64,000 nt of DNA from CAVUDO01 sp963740255 (GTDB lineage Bacteria; Actinomycetota; Actinomycetes; Mycobacteriales; Cryptosporangiaceae), in assembly GCA_963740255.1 (NCBI GenBank), contig CAVUDO010000002.1, forward strand, positions 1,178,001-1,242,000, given 5' to 3'. A model generated the notes under the pieces. The model saw only the letters and a program-made list of their open reading frames with translations, did no database searches and was not told the DNA's origin. The position numbers and the translations under genes are program-made. Shown in pieces: positions 17,935 to 27,529 of the stretch (position 1 is its first letter; each line of letters begins with the position of its first letter).

Positions 17935-18696
17935 TCAGGCCGGGGTGTCGTCGGACAGCGTGCCGACGGCCGCGTCGGCGGCGGCCAGCACGTCCTCGGC
18001 CCGGGCTCGCAGCGCACCCCAGGCGAGCTCCGCGGCACGCTGCTCGGCCTCCTTCTTGCTGCGCCCGTGACCCGCGCCGAGGTCCTCGCCGGCGACGACC
18101 GCGATCGCGTCGAACGTCTTCGCGTGGTCGGGCCCGGACTCGGTCACCCGGTACTCCGGCACGCCCAGGCCCTGGGTGGCGGTGAGCTCCTGGAGGCTGG
18201 TCTTCCAGTCCAGGCCGGCGCCGCGCTGGGCGGCGTCGGCCATCAGCGGGTCGAACAGGCGGTGCACGACCACGGTGGCCACGTCCAGTCCGAACTCCAG
18301 GTAGATCGCGCCGAGCAGCGCCTCGAACGTGTCGGCGAGGATGCTCGCCTTGTCCCGGCCGCCGGTGGCCTCCTCGCCCTTGCCGAGGAGCAGGTGGTCG
18401 CCGAGACCGCCCGGACCCAGGTCGCGGGCGACGCCGGCCAGCGCCCGCATGTTCACCACCGAGGCGCGCAGCTTGGCCAGCTGCCCCTCCGGAAGGTCGG
18501 GGTGGGTGCGGTAGAGCGCGGAGGTGACCACCAGACCGAGCACGGCGTCGCCGAGGAACTCCAGCCGCTCGTTCGTGGGCAGACCGCCGTTCTCGTAGGC
18601 GTACGACCGGTGGGTGAGGGCGCGTTCGAGTATCGCGGGCTCCAACGCCACACCCAGCGCCTGCTCCAACGCCGCCGCCGGTGGTCGTTCGCTCAT
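17935..18696 (-). CDS. rnc: Ribonuclease III
   Basis: 253 residues. The RNase III signature NERLEFLGDAVL (residues 42-53) and the second metal site D122/E125 (DTFEALLGA) are intact; a double-stranded RNA-binding domain follows from about 165 to 235, ending in an Ala/Asp-rich tail. Processes rRNA precursors and other dsRNA. The ATG overlaps the plsX stop by 4 bases. Confidence 0.96.
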   Translation of the reverse strand: MSERPPAAALEQALGVALEPAILERALTHRSYAYENGGLPTNERLEFLGDAVLGLVVTSALYRTHPDLPEGQLAKLRASVVNMRALAGVARDLGPGGLGDHLLLGKGEEATGGRDKASILADTFEALLGAIYLEFGLDVATVVVHRLFDPLMADAAQRGAGLDWKTSLQELTATQGLGVPEYRVTESGPDHAKTFDAIAVVAGEDLGAGHGRSKKEAEQRAAELAWGALRARAEDVLAAADAAVGTLSDDTPA

Positions 18697-19811
18697 CCCC
18701 GTGCCTCTCTGTCCTCGACCCGTCTGTCCTCGACCCGCGTCCGGGCCGTGCCCCCTACCTCTATCCCGTCGGAGGTCCCCGGATGGCCGTCCGGCCCATC
18801 TGTGAACACTCCGCGGCCGTGCTTCCCCCCGTTCCCGTCGCCGTCCCCCTCAAGGTCCTCTCCCTCGACGCCCAGGGCCGCGAGCACCCGCGCCATGTGC
18901 CGACCCCGCACCGCCTTCGCGGCCAGCGCCACGCCGCCGGCGATCTCGGACGGCCTGGCCGCCCCGTGTCCCACCACGACCGTTCCGGCGACGCCCAGCA
19001 GCACCGCGGCCGGAGCCGCTCCGGACAGATCGTCCGTCCCCCGCCGCGCCCCCGCCAGCGCGACGACCCCCTCCAGCGCCTTCAGCAGCACGTTGCCGGT
19101 GAACCCGTCGGTGACCACCACGTCGGCCGGTCCGCCGAGCGGAACGTGGTGCCCCTCCACCAACCCGGCGTAGGCGAGGTCGCCGCCGGACAGCGCCCGG
19201 TCGGCGCGACGCCGGAGCGCGTCGCCCTTGCCCGGCTCGGTGCCGACCGAGAGCAGGCCGACCCGTGGTGCGGCGACGTCGAGCAGCGCGGTCGCGTGGG
19301 CCGCACCCAGCCGGGCGTAGCCGACCAGGTCACGGTGACCCGGGGACGTGCCCGCACCCACGTCGAGCAGGACGACGGGGTGCGCGCCCGCCGGGATCAC
19401 CACCGCCAACGCCGGCCGGCGGATGCCGTCGAGCACACCGAGGGCACTGACCGCGGAGGCCACCACCGCGCCGGTCGAGCCCGCACTGACCGCCGCGTCG
19501 GCCTCGCCCCGGCGGACCGCCTCGATCGCCACCCGCACCGAGGCACCGCGTCGGGTGCGCACGGCGCGGACGGGTGCGTCGGCCATCCCGACCCGCTGTT
19601 CGGCCCGCAGCGTCGTGATCCGCCGCAGGGTCGCCGGAGCGACCGCACGCAGCAGTGCGGCGAGGAGGACCGGAGGGCCGGCCAGCAGGATCGTGAGGTC
19701 GGGATCGGTGTCCAGGGCCATCAGAACGCCGTCGACCACCGCGTCGGGAGCATCGTCCCCGCCGAGGAGGTCGACGGCGATCCGGACGGCCGGCCGCCCG
19801 GACCGCGTCAA
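18693..19811 (-). CDS. plsX: Phosphate acyltransferase PlsX
   Basis: 372 residues from a TTG at 19811; no better in-frame start sits near. PlsX fold with VDLLGGDDAP at the N-terminus, SAGSTGAVVASA, LDVGAGTS and TDGFTGNVLLK. Makes acyl-phosphate from acyl-ACP for phospholipid synthesis. The canonical GGD(N/A)AP is GGDDAP. The last 50 residues are a low-complexity acidic/Gly extension ending in a short repeated RVEDR motif not needed for the fold. Confidence 0.93.
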   Translation of the reverse strand: MTRSGRPAVRIAVDLLGGDDAPDAVVDGVLMALDTDPDLTILLAGPPVLLAALLRAVAPATLRRITTLRAEQRVGMADAPVRAVRTRRGASVRVAIEAVRRGEADAAVSAGSTGAVVASAVSALGVLDGIRRPALAVVIPAGAHPVVLLDVGAGTSPGHRDLVGYARLGAAHATALLDVAAPRVGLLSVGTEPGKGDALRRRADRALSGGDLAYAGLVEGHHVPLGGPADVVVTDGFTGNVLLKALEGVVALAGARRGTDDLSGAAPAAVLLGVAGTVVVGHGAARPSEIAGGVALAAKAVRGRHMARVLAALGVEGEDLEGDGDGNGGKHGRGVFTDGPDGHPGTSDGIEVGGTARTRVEDRRVEDREARG

Positions 19812-19827
19812 CGGACCACCGCGCGGC

Positions 19828-20001
19828 TCAGACCGGGAGGGCCTGACGCCCGTTGTAGACCCCGCAGACCGAGCATGCCGTGTGCGGCAGCTTGGGCGAC
19901 TTGCACCGCGGGCACGGCTGGGTCTGCACGGCGGTGGTCTTCCACTGCGAACGGCGCGAGCGGGTGTTGCTGCGCGACATCCGCCGCTTCGGGACAGCCA
20001 C
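19828..20001 (-). CDS. rpmF: Ribosomal protein bL32 (zinc-binding form)
   Basis: 57 residues from GTG 20001, with an AGGAG site inside the end of the DUF177 gene. Sequence AVPKRRMSRSNTRSRRS is typical of bL32; the four cysteines (CPRCK and CSVCG) make it the zinc-binding type, contrasted with cysteine-free paralogues used under zinc starvation. Large-subunit protein. Sits between DUF177 and plsX as in most bacteria. Confidence 0.97.
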   Translation of the reverse strand: MAVPKRRMSRSNTRSRRSQWKTTAVQTQPCPRCKSPKLPHTACSVCGVYNGRQALPV

Positions 20002-20003
20002 GG

Positions 20004-20597
20004 CTAGCTCTCCTGGTTCTCGGTCGCCGTGGGCGACCGGTCGTCGAGGTTGCGCAGGGCTTCCCACCGGGGGTCGACCTGCTCATGGGCGTGATCGGGC
20101 GGTAGATCGTCCCAGTGCGCCCCGCAGTCGGGGCACAGACCGGGACAGTCGTCGTCGCACAACGGGTTGGTCGGCAGTGCGAGCACCACCGCGTCCCGCA
20201 GCGCCGGCTCCAGGTCGAGCAGATCGTCGTGCAGCCGGCCGACCTCGTCAGGGTCGGTCGTGTCGTCCGTGGGACTGTCCGGATACGCGTACAGGTCCTG
20301 GAACTCCACGACCAGTTCGTGGCTGAACGAGTCGAGACAGCGGCCACACTCGCCCTCGGCCGGCACCGTGACGGTGACCGAGGCGAGCACGCCTTCCATC
20401 ACCGACTCGAGCAGGATCTCGAGGTCGAGGGTGGCCCCCGCGGGGACCCGGATCAACTCCACACCGAGACCGGCCGGCACGGGAACGGGACGGCTCAGGC
20501 GCTTCATCGATCCGGGCCGACGTCCCACCTCGCGCGTGTCGAGCACGAAGGGGGAGCGGTGGTCCAGGCGCGCCTGGGTCTTCCTGTTCACGGGCAT
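20004..20597 (-). CDS. DUF177 (YceD) family protein
   Basis: 197 residues. YceD family: ECGRCLDSF and the paired cysteines LCDDDCPGLCPDCG are the family hallmark; the C-terminus ends DPRWEALRNL. The gene nearly always precedes rpmF, and the family is tied to 23S rRNA/50S metabolism. Stop is 2 bases from the rpmF start, so co-translation is likely. Confidence 0.93.
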   Translation of the reverse strand: MPVNRKTQARLDHRSPFVLDTREVGRRPGSMKRLSRPVPVPAGLGVELIRVPAGATLDLEILLESVMEGVLASVTVTVPAEGECGRCLDSFSHELVVEFQDLYAYPDSPTDDTTDPDEVGRLHDDLLDLEPALRDAVVLALPTNPLCDDDCPGLCPDCGAHWDDLPPDHAHEQVDPRWEALRNLDDRSPTATENQES

Positions 20598-20742
20598 GAT
20601 CGTTTCTCGGCTCTGGCGAGGCCGTCGGGCAAGACTACCCGACGTGTCGCGGGAGCGTCGATTCCGCTGGTCACGCGGGGTGGACAGGATGCCGGGCGAA
20701 CTGGCCCGTGGGGTGCGGCGGCCACGGCGAACGCCCGCGGGG

Positions 20743-21240
20743 TCAGAACGGGAGCGGGCGGTCCTCGGGCTGTTGCTGGTCGTAGCCGCCGATCTCGGAC
20801 AGGGCGCGCATCTTGTCGCGGCCCCGCTCGACCGTGCCGATCGTGCGGTGCAGGATCTGTTCGAAGTTGGCCAAGGTCGTGTCGACGTACTCCTCCACCT
20901 CGTCGCGCAGCCGCTGGGCCTCGGCCCGCGCCTCGCCGACGATCCGGGACGCCTCGTGCTCGGCCGACACGGTGACCTCGTGCACCGAGACCAGCCGGGC
21001 GTGCTCGGCCTCGCCCTCGTGGATGATCCGGTCGGCCTCGCGCTGCCCCGCGCCGATCACCTTGTCGCGCTCGTCGAGCAGCGCCTGGGCCCGCCGGATC
21101 TCGGTGGGCAGGTCGGCGCGCAGCTCGTCGAGCAGTGCGAGCAGCTCGTTGCGGTTGACGATGGCGTTGGACGACATCGGCATCGAGCGAGCCGCCTCGA
21201 CGAACGCACTGATCCCGTCGATACGGTCGAGAGGGTCCAC
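20743..21240 (-). CDS. SepIVA-like DivIVA-domain cell-division protein
   Basis: 165 residues from GTG 21240, which has CGGAG 8 bases upstream. Almost wholly helical coiled coil, starting with a DivIVA-like segment (NAIVNRNELLALLDEL) and followed by EAEHARLVSVHEV and ARAEAQRLRDEVEEY. The same position between DUF177 and coaD-type genes holds sepIVA in mycobacteria, where it acts in division and polar growth. Ortholog assignment rests on synteny and architecture. Confidence 0.82.
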   Translation of the reverse strand: MDPLDRIDGISAFVEAARSMPMSSNAIVNRNELLALLDELRADLPTEIRRAQALLDERDKVIGAGQREADRIIHEGEAEHARLVSVHEVTVSAEHEASRIVGEARAEAQRLRDEVEEYVDTTLANFEQILHRTIGTVERGRDKMRALSEIGGYDQQQPEDRPLPF

Positions 21241-21347
21241 GGGGCGGCTCCGATGTGGGGGCTGGTCGCGCTCGATTGTGCGCGATGGCGCGCCGATCGG
21301 CGAGTCTGGACGGGGTGTCGTGCGGTGAGGGTCGGCCGGCGCCCCGC

Positions 21348-21830
21348 TCAGCCCCGGGCCGCGAGGCGCTCGACAAGCCGGAGCCAGACCGCCTCCGGTA
21401 CGTGCGAGGACACGTCGCCACCGTACTTCGCGACCTCCTTGACCAGGCTGGAGGAGAGGAACGAGTAGAGCGGGTTGGTGGCCATGAACATCGTCTCCAC
21501 CCCCGCCAGTCCGTGGTTCATCTGCGCCTGCTGCAGTTCGTAGTCGAAGTCGCTCACCGCGCGCAGCCCCTTCACGACCGCGGGGATGTCGTGTTCCTTG
21601 CAGTAGTCGACGAGCAGGCCGGCGAACGAGTCCACCTCGACGTTGCCGTAGCCGGCAGTGACCTCGCGGAGCATCGTCATCCGCTCCTCGATCGTGAACA
21701 GCCCGGTCTTGCGGGGGTTCACGAGCACACCGACCACGACCTGGTCGTACAGCCGGCTGGCCCGGCCGATGATGTCCAGATGGCCGTTGGTCACCGGATC
21801 GAACGATCCCGGGCACACCGCGCGTCTCAC
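21348..21830 (-). CDS. coaD: Phosphopantetheine adenylyltransferase
   Basis: 160 residues from GTG 21830, overlapping the rsmD stop (GTGA). Nucleotidyltransferase motif CPGSFDPVTNGHLD is followed by RKTGLFTIEERM, KGLRAVSDFDYE and the C-terminal SSSLVKEVAKYGGD. Fourth step of coenzyme A synthesis. Normal family length (about 160). Confidence 0.97.
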   Translation of the reverse strand: MRRAVCPGSFDPVTNGHLDIIGRASRLYDQVVVGVLVNPRKTGLFTIEERMTMLREVTAGYGNVEVDSFAGLLVDYCKEHDIPAVVKGLRAVSDFDYELQQAQMNHGLAGVETMFMATNPLYSFLSSSLVKEVAKYGGDVSSHVPEAVWLRLVERLAARG

Positions 21831-22384
21831 GATCGGCGACCGTACCAAAGGCAGCCCTCGCCGTACCGGCGAAAGCGCACCGCGACCAGTGGCTTCGGCC
21901 ACACCCAGGCGGCATCCCGGCTGGCCCGCTCGACCACGACCAGCGCGTCGGACGCCAGCCAGCCGTGCTCGTCGAGGGCCCCGAGCACCGCCGCGAGGTC
22001 GTCGGCGGCCAGCCCGTAGGGCGGGTCGGCGAAGACCAGGTCGTACGCCCGGGGAGCCGGGGTGGCGGCCAACCGCTCGGCGCGTTCGCCCCGCACCTGG
22101 GCTCCGGCCAGGCCGAGGGCGTCCACGTTCGCCCGCAGCGTCCGGACCGCCCGGGGATCGGCCTCGACCAGCAACGCGTGTGCCGCGCCGCGGGAAAGCG
22201 CCTCCAGCCCCACCGCACCCGACCCCGCGTAGAGGTCGAGCACGTTCGCGCCGGCCAGGTCTCCGGCCGCCTCGACGGCGCTGAACAGGGCCTCCCGGGT
22301 GCGGTCGGAGGTGGGGCGGGTGCTCCGCCCGGCCGGCACCTCGATCCGCCGTCCGCCGGCGTTGCCGGCCACGATCCTGGTCAT
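21827..22384 (-). CDS. rsmD: 16S rRNA (guanine966-N2)-methyltransferase RsmD
   Basis: 185 residues. RsmD start MTRIVAGNAGGRRIEVP, the RPTSDRTREALFS motif, SAM-binding LDLYAGSGAVGLEALSRG and the catalytic DPPY (120-123, in FADPPYG). Methylates 16S rRNA in the small subunit. rsmD-coaD order is conserved; recG follows upstream after 61 bases. Confidence 0.95.
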   Translation of the reverse strand: MTRIVAGNAGGRRIEVPAGRSTRPTSDRTREALFSAVEAAGDLAGANVLDLYAGSGAVGLEALSRGAAHALLVEADPRAVRTLRANVDALGLAGAQVRGERAERLAATPAPRAYDLVFADPPYGLAADDLAAVLGALDEHGWLASDALVVVERASRDAAWVWPKPLVAVRFRRYGEGCLWYGRRS

Positions 22385-22445
22385 GTGCCGGCCTCGGCGG
22401 GGCTCGGCGGGCCCGTGCCGGACGCCACCTCCTCGGGTCGCCCGG

Positions 22446-24731
22446 TCATGTCTTGTCCAGGTACTCCGCGCGGTCGTCGGCCACCAGGTCGGCGACCACC
22501 GCGGCCAGCGCCGGCTGGCCGGCCAGCGTCGGATCGGCGGCGACCAGAGCCGACGCCTCCTCCCGGGCGGTGAAGATCAGGTCGGCGTCGTGCAACAGGG
22601 AGAGCAGCTTGAGCTGCCGGCGCCGGCCGGACTGCGCCACACCGAGGACGTCGCCCTCGCGGCGCTGCTCCAGGTCGAGCTGGGCCAGTCGGAAGCCGTC
22701 GGTGGTCGAGGCCACCGCGTCCAGCCGCTCGCGCGCCTTCGTGTCGGCCTCGGTGTCGGTGACCAGCAGGCACAGGCCGGCGGCGGTCCCCCGCCCGACC
22801 CGGCCCCGCAACTGGTGCAGTTGGCTCACGCCGAACCGGTCGGCGTCCAGAACGACCATCGCGGTGGCGTTGGGCACGTCCACGCCGACCTCGATCACCG
22901 TTGTCGCCACCAGCACGTCGACCCGGCCCGCGGCGAACTCGCGCATCACGGCGTCCTTCTCCTCAGCGGGCAGGCGGCCGTGCAGCACGCCCAGTCGCAG
23001 GCCGGCGAGGGGCCCCGCGGCGAGCATCGGCGCGATGTCCGACACCGCGACCGGCGGACGGCGCGCCTCCGCCGGCTCGCCCGTCGGCGCGGCGTCGTCC
23101 GGGTCCCCGCCCGCCGCGTCCTCGTCCGGGGCGGCGTCCTCGCCGATCCGCGGACAGACGACGTACGCCTGGTGCCCCTCGGCGACCTCCTCGCGGACCC
23201 GCTGCCAGGCCCGCTCCAGCCAGCCCGGCTTCTCCGCGACCGGGACCACGTTCGAACTGATCGGCGAACGGCCGGCCGGCAGCTCGGTCAATGCCGAGGT
23301 CTCCAGGTCGCCGAACACCGTCATCGCCACCGTGCGTGGGATCGGGGTGGCGGTCATCACCAGCACGTGCGGCGGGTTGGCGCCGCCCTTGGCCCGCAGC
23401 GCGTCCCGCTGTTCGACGCCGAAGCGGTGCTGCTCGTCGACGACCACCAGGCCGAGGTCGCGGAAGGTCACGCCCTCCTGCAGGAGCGCGTGGGTGCCGA
23501 CCACGATGCCGGCCTCGCCGCTGGTGGCCTCGCCCAGCGCGGCCCGGCGTTGGAGCGCCGAGAGCGACCCGGTGAGCAGCGCGACCCGGGTGGCCTGTTC
23601 CGCGGAGTCCAGTTCGCCGGCCCGGCCGAGCGGCCCGAGCAGGGCCCGGATCGAGCGGGCGTGCTGGGCGGCGAGCACCTCGGTCGGGGCGAGCAGCGCC
23701 GCCTGGCCGCCCGCGTCGACCACCTGCAGCATGGCCCGCACCGCGCAGACCGTCTTGCCCGAGCCCACCTCGCCCTGGAGCAGCCGGTGCATGGGGTGCG
23801 CGGCGGCCAGCTCGGCGGCGACCTGCTCGCCGATCTCGCGCTGGCCGGCGGTGAGGGCGAACGGCAGGCTGGCGTCCAGCGCCGCCAGCAGGCCGCCCGC
23901 CCTGGGCGCCCGCGCGGTGGCCGGCCGGGCCGACGCGGCCGCCCGCCGCTGCGCCAGCGTCACCTGGAGCGCGAATGCCTCGTCCCAGGTCAGCCGGGTG
24001 CGGGCAGCGGCCAGCGCGGCGCGGGAGGCCGGCCGGTGGATGCCCCGCAGCGCCTCGCCGAGCGCGGCCAGCCCGTGGCGCTCGCGGAGCTCCCGCGGCA
24101 GCGGATCGGGCGGGTCGCCGACCAGGTCGAGCGCGGCTCGCACGCACCGCGCCACCGTCCAGGTGGGCAGCGACCCGGTGGCCGGATACACCGGGATGAG
24201 CGCGCCGGCGAACTCCTCGAGCTGGTCGGCGGCGTCCGGATCGGACGGGTCGCCCAGCAGCTGGTAGTCGGGCTGGTTGAGCTGGCGCTTGCCCCGGAAC
24301 TCGCTGACCTTGCCCGCGAACAGCCCCCACCGGCCCTGCCGCAGCTCCTTCTCGCGCCAGGCCTGGCCGAAGAACGTGAGCGTGAGGGAGTTCCGGCCGT
24401 CGGAGACCAGGATCTCCAGCATCCTGCCCCGGCGCTGGCGCATCGGCCGGGTGCTGACCCGCTCCACCCGGGCCGCGACCGTCGCGTGTTCGCCGACCAC
24501 CAGCGAGGACAGGTCGGTGTGCTCGCCGCGCTCGGCGTACCGGCGCGGATAGTGGCGCAGCAGGTCGCCCACGGTGCGCAGGTCGAGGCTGGAGCCGAGC
24601 GCGGTGGCGGCCTTCTGCCCCACCACGTCCCGCAGCGGGGAGTCCAGGGTCGGCCGGCTGCTGCCGGGCACGGTGGCCGGCGGGCTCCCGGCGCGGCTGC
24701 ACACCCCGGTCTGCTCGCTCCGCTCGCTCAC
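22446..24731 (-). CDS. recG: ATP-dependent DNA helicase RecG
   Basis: 761 residues. N-terminal wedge/OB domain (about 30-240), then SF2 helicase: Walker A EVGSGKTV, DEQHRFG in place of DEAH as normal for RecG, TATPIPRT, and motif VI QLRGRVGRG. It reverses stalled forks and remodels branched DNA. An Asp/Ala-rich insertion at about 530-560 is a lineage feature. ATG 24731 lies 19 bases beyond the DAK2 gene stop. Confidence 0.97.
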   Translation of the reverse strand: MSERSEQTGVCSRAGSPPATVPGSSRPTLDSPLRDVVGQKAATALGSSLDLRTVGDLLRHYPRRYAERGEHTDLSSLVVGEHATVAARVERVSTRPMRQRRGRMLEILVSDGRNSLTLTFFGQAWREKELRQGRWGLFAGKVSEFRGKRQLNQPDYQLLGDPSDPDAADQLEEFAGALIPVYPATGSLPTWTVARCVRAALDLVGDPPDPLPRELRERHGLAALGEALRGIHRPASRAALAAARTRLTWDEAFALQVTLAQRRAAASARPATARAPRAGGLLAALDASLPFALTAGQREIGEQVAAELAAAHPMHRLLQGEVGSGKTVCAVRAMLQVVDAGGQAALLAPTEVLAAQHARSIRALLGPLGRAGELDSAEQATRVALLTGSLSALQRRAALGEATSGEAGIVVGTHALLQEGVTFRDLGLVVVDEQHRFGVEQRDALRAKGGANPPHVLVMTATPIPRTVAMTVFGDLETSALTELPAGRSPISSNVVPVAEKPGWLERAWQRVREEVAEGHQAYVVCPRIGEDAAPDEDAAGGDPDDAAPTGEPAEARRPPVAVSDIAPMLAAGPLAGLRLGVLHGRLPAEEKDAVMREFAAGRVDVLVATTVIEVGVDVPNATAMVVLDADRFGVSQLHQLRGRVGRGTAAGLCLLVTDTEADTKARERLDAVASTTDGFRLAQLDLEQRREGDVLGVAQSGRRRQLKLLSLLHDADLIFTAREEASALVAADPTLAGQPALAAVVADLVADDRAEYLDKT

Positions 24732-24750
24732 CGCCGACCCCGAGCCACGC

Positions 24751-26481
24751 TCACTCCACCCCCAGCAGTACAGGGTAGTTCGGCTGCCCGCCGTCGAGGA
24801 CCTGGCATTCGACGAACGGCCAGCGTGCCGCGACGTGCGCCACCAGCGCGTCGGCCAACCCCGTCGGCACGTCCGCGCCGGTCACCAGCGTGACCAGTTC
24901 CCCGCCGGAGCCGAGCAGCCGGTCGAGCAGCCCCGTGCCGACGGCCTCGAACGCCTGGCCGACCAGGACCACCTCGCCATCGGCCAACCCGAGCACGTCA
25001 CCGGCCCGGCAGGTGCCCGCCACCGTCAGCGAGTCGCGGGCCGCCACGGCCAGCGCTCCCGAGCGCGTGGCGGCCGCCGCCTCGGCCATCGCGAGCACCT
25101 CCTCGGCGAAGCCCCGGCCGGCGTCAGCGACCGCGAGCGCCGCGACCGCCTGCACCGGCGACCGGGTGTGCAGCACGGACACCTCGCGACCGGAGGCGCG
25201 CGCCTCGGCCGCGGCCGCGTCGGCCACCTGGAGCGTCGCCCCGTCGTTCGGCAACACCGCCACGTGGCCGGCCCCGGTCTCGTCGATCGCGGCCAGCAGA
25301 TCTCGGGCCGACGGGGGGCCCTGCACCACCACCGCGCCCTCGGCCGCGAACAGCCGCGCCAGGCCGGGGCCCTGGGCGACCACCACGACCCCGCGAGCGT
25401 CGATCCGGAAGGCGCCGGGTCGCTGCCCGGCGCCTCGCCCGTCCGCCGACCCTCCGACGGGCGGGGTGACCGCGGGCGGCACCGCACACGCGTGTACGTC
25501 CTCGCCCCGCCCCGAGATCTGGTCGACGAAGCGGGTGACCGAGATCCGATGCGGCCGCCCGGACTCCACCCCCGCCTCGACCGCGGCCCCGACGTCGTCG
25601 ACGTGCACGTGGACGTTCCAGGTCGGCAGCGCGCCGCCGTCGCTGCCGGTGCCGACGACCACCAGCGAGTCGCCGAGCGCGGCGAGCCGGCCCTTGAGGG
25701 CGTCCACCGCGTCGGCCGACGCGTCGAGCAGGTACTGCACCTCGTAGGCGAACGACTCCTCGCGGGTCACGTCCAGCAGGCTCGGGTCGGCGGCCATCCG
25801 GGCCAGCGGCGCGGTCGCGGGCGCGGTACCGCGGACGACGGCATCCAGCGCGTCGAGCAGGACCACGAGTCCCCGACCACCGGCGTCGACCACTCCCGCC
25901 CGGGCCAGCGCCTCCAGCTGCTCGGGCGTGCGGTCCAGCGCGACCGCGGCACCGCGGGCGGCCGCGGCGGTCACCTCGCTCAGCTCGTCGCTGTCGGCCC
26001 CGGCGGCGGCGTCGGCGGCCGCCCGGGCCACCGACAGGACCGTTCCCTCGACCGGCGCCGCGACCGCGGCGTACCCCGCGTCCGCCGCCTGGCTCAGTGC
26101 CGCCGCGAACGCGCGTCCACGCAGCTCCGGCGCCTCGGCCACCGCGTCGGCGATGCCGCGCAGGATCTGCGAGACGATCGCCCCGGCGTTGCCGCGGGCG
26201 CCGAGCAGCGCGCCCCGGGCCATGCACCGCAGCACCCGTCCGAGCCGGCTGACCTCGGCCTCCGTGGCGCCGCCCGATGTGGTGGCCGCGGGGAGGTCGT
26301 CCGGCTCTGCCGCCAACGCGGCGGCGGCGGACTCCATCGTCAGCACCAGGTTGGTGCCGGTGTCCCCGTCCGGCACCGGGTAGACGTTGAGCGCGTCGAT
26401 CTCACCCTGGTGCCGGCGGAGTGCGGCGAGTCCCTCGGCGCACCAACGCCGCACCGTGTCGGCATCGAGGCTGGAGAGCAC
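24751..26481 (-). CDS. DAK2-domain kinase-like protein (FakA/YloV family)
   Basis: 576 residues. The N-terminal DhaL/DAK2 domain has LNVYPVPDGDTGTN (nucleotide-metal site) and RGNAGAIVSQIL; the middle and C-terminal parts match the FakA architecture. FakA phosphorylates fatty acids bound to FakB; no fakB-like gene is in the window. Gene order with recG and divergent rpmB is the standard one for this family. Confidence 0.9.
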   Translation of the reverse strand: MLSSLDADTVRRWCAEGLAALRRHQGEIDALNVYPVPDGDTGTNLVLTMESAAAALAAEPDDLPAATTSGGATEAEVSRLGRVLRCMARGALLGARGNAGAIVSQILRGIADAVAEAPELRGRAFAAALSQAADAGYAAVAAPVEGTVLSVARAAADAAAGADSDELSEVTAAAARGAAVALDRTPEQLEALARAGVVDAGGRGLVVLLDALDAVVRGTAPATAPLARMAADPSLLDVTREESFAYEVQYLLDASADAVDALKGRLAALGDSLVVVGTGSDGGALPTWNVHVHVDDVGAAVEAGVESGRPHRISVTRFVDQISGRGEDVHACAVPPAVTPPVGGSADGRGAGQRPGAFRIDARGVVVVAQGPGLARLFAAEGAVVVQGPPSARDLLAAIDETGAGHVAVLPNDGATLQVADAAAAEARASGREVSVLHTRSPVQAVAALAVADAGRGFAEEVLAMAEAAAATRSGALAVAARDSLTVAGTCRAGDVLGLADGEVVLVGQAFEAVGTGLLDRLLGSGGELVTLVTGADVPTGLADALVAHVAARWPFVECQVLDGGQPNYPVLLGVE

Positions 26482-26720
26482 GCGCCATCCTTCCGTCGAC
26501 CGGTGGAAGGCACCTTATCGCCGGACCACCCCGGGATGTCAGCCTCGCCGGACGGCGGGCCCCGGCCGCGCCGCCGCTAGGGTTCCCGACAGTCCGCTCG
26601 GGAGCCGCGACGGCCCGGTCGGGGCGCCCTGGTTTGCCGTACGGATGACCGGCTAGGTACCCTTGCGGGGTTGTCCGCTGACCGGCGGCCCAGGTTCGGA
26701 CCATCCCAGGAGTGTTACCC

Positions 26721-26912
26721 GTGGCAAGCGTGTGCGACGTCTGTGGCAAGGGGCCGGGCTTCGGCATGTCGGTGTCGCACTCCCACCGGCGCACCCACCG
26801 CCGCTGGAACCCGAACATCCAGACCGTGCGGGTTCCCGCCGGGGGCGGCAATACCCGCCGCCTGCAGGTCTGCACCTCCTGCATCAAGGCCGGCAAGGCC
26901 GTCCGGGGCTGA
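26721..26912 (+). CDS. rpmB: Ribosomal protein bL28 (zinc-binding form)
   Basis: 63 residues from GTG 26721, with AGGAG at 26709-26713. bL28 sequence ASVCDVCGKGPGFGMSVSHS and KRT-like RRTHRRWNPNIQ; CxxC pairs at both ends (CDVC and CTSC) give the zinc-binding type. Divergent from the DAK2 gene as in most actinobacteria. Both ribosomal proteins here are the zinc form. Confidence 0.97.
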   Translation: MASVCDVCGKGPGFGMSVSHSHRRTHRRWNPNIQTVRVPAGGGNTRRLQVCTSCIKAGKAVRG

Positions 26913-26922
26913 CGCCCCCCGA

Positions 26923-26948
26923 GGCGGTCCGCGGTTCCGCGGTCCGCC
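26923..26948. terminator. Hairpin between convergent rpmB and GNAT genes
   Basis: GGCGGTCCGCGG, a two-base loop, then CCGCGGTCCGCC: a 12-bp stem with one central mismatch, placed between the two convergent stops. No U tract follows, as is usual in this GC range. Could end transcription in both directions. Confidence 0.5.
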
Positions 26949-26964
26949 AGCGTCCGCTCTTTGC

Positions 26965-27483
26965 TCAGACCAGGTCGCTCGGCCCTCGGCCCAGCCGCTT
27001 AGCGTAGCAGCGACAGTTCTCCGAATCGCGGTAGTAGCCGTATCCGGGAACCGGCGTGTACCCGGAGGACTCGTAGAGGGCCGCCGCCTCCGGCTGCCGG
27101 GACCCGGTCTCCAGGATCACCCGGCCGAACCCGGCCGCCGCCGCGCTCTCCTCCAGCGCACACAGGATCGCCCGCGCCACCCCCCGGCCACGGGCCTCCG
27201 GTGCCACGTACATCCGCTTCAGCTCGGCATCGCCACCGTGCGCGCGCCAGCCACCGCAGGCCACCGGCTCACCGCCCAGATAGGCCAGCAGGAAGACGCC
27301 GCGGGGCGGCGAGAACTCGGCCGGGTCCACCGGCGTGGCGTCCTGGTCGCCGTAGCGCTCGACGTACTCCTGCTGGACGGCGGCAACCAACGCCTGTGCG
27401 GCGGCCGTCCCGTACGTCTCGGCCCGGATCACCACGTCGGTGGAGGAACAGGTCTCGGTCACACCCTTGAGCGTCGCACACAC
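26965..27483 (-). CDS. GNAT family N-acetyltransferase
   Basis: 172 residues if the GTG at 27483 is used; a second GTG at 27462 is equally possible. GNAT motif A is RMYVAPEARGRGVARAIL (acetyl-CoA pyrophosphate loop) with a C-terminal ALYESSGYTPVPGYG. Soluble acetyltransferase, substrate unknown. Stop is 53 bases from convergent rpmB. Confidence 0.85.
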   Translation of the reverse strand: MCATLKGVTETCSSTDVVIRAETYGTAAAQALVAAVQQEYVERYGDQDATPVDPAEFSPPRGVFLLAYLGGEPVACGGWRAHGGDAELKRMYVAPEARGRGVARAILCALEESAAAAGFGRVILETGSRQPEAAALYESSGYTPVPGYGYYRDSENCRCYAKRLGRGPSDLV

Positions 27484-27529
27484 CGTCGGGGTGGCTCACG
27501 TCGACATCGGAGCCGGCAGCCTGAGCGGG

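Noticed and set aside
22299..24893. Long plus-strand frame opposite recG
   Set aside because: Shadow of recG; composition is typical of antisense GC3 bias.
26634..26659. rpmB promoter TTGCCG ... TAGGTA
   Set aside because: Spacer is only 14 bases, too short for a normal -35/-10 pair; not strong enough to list.
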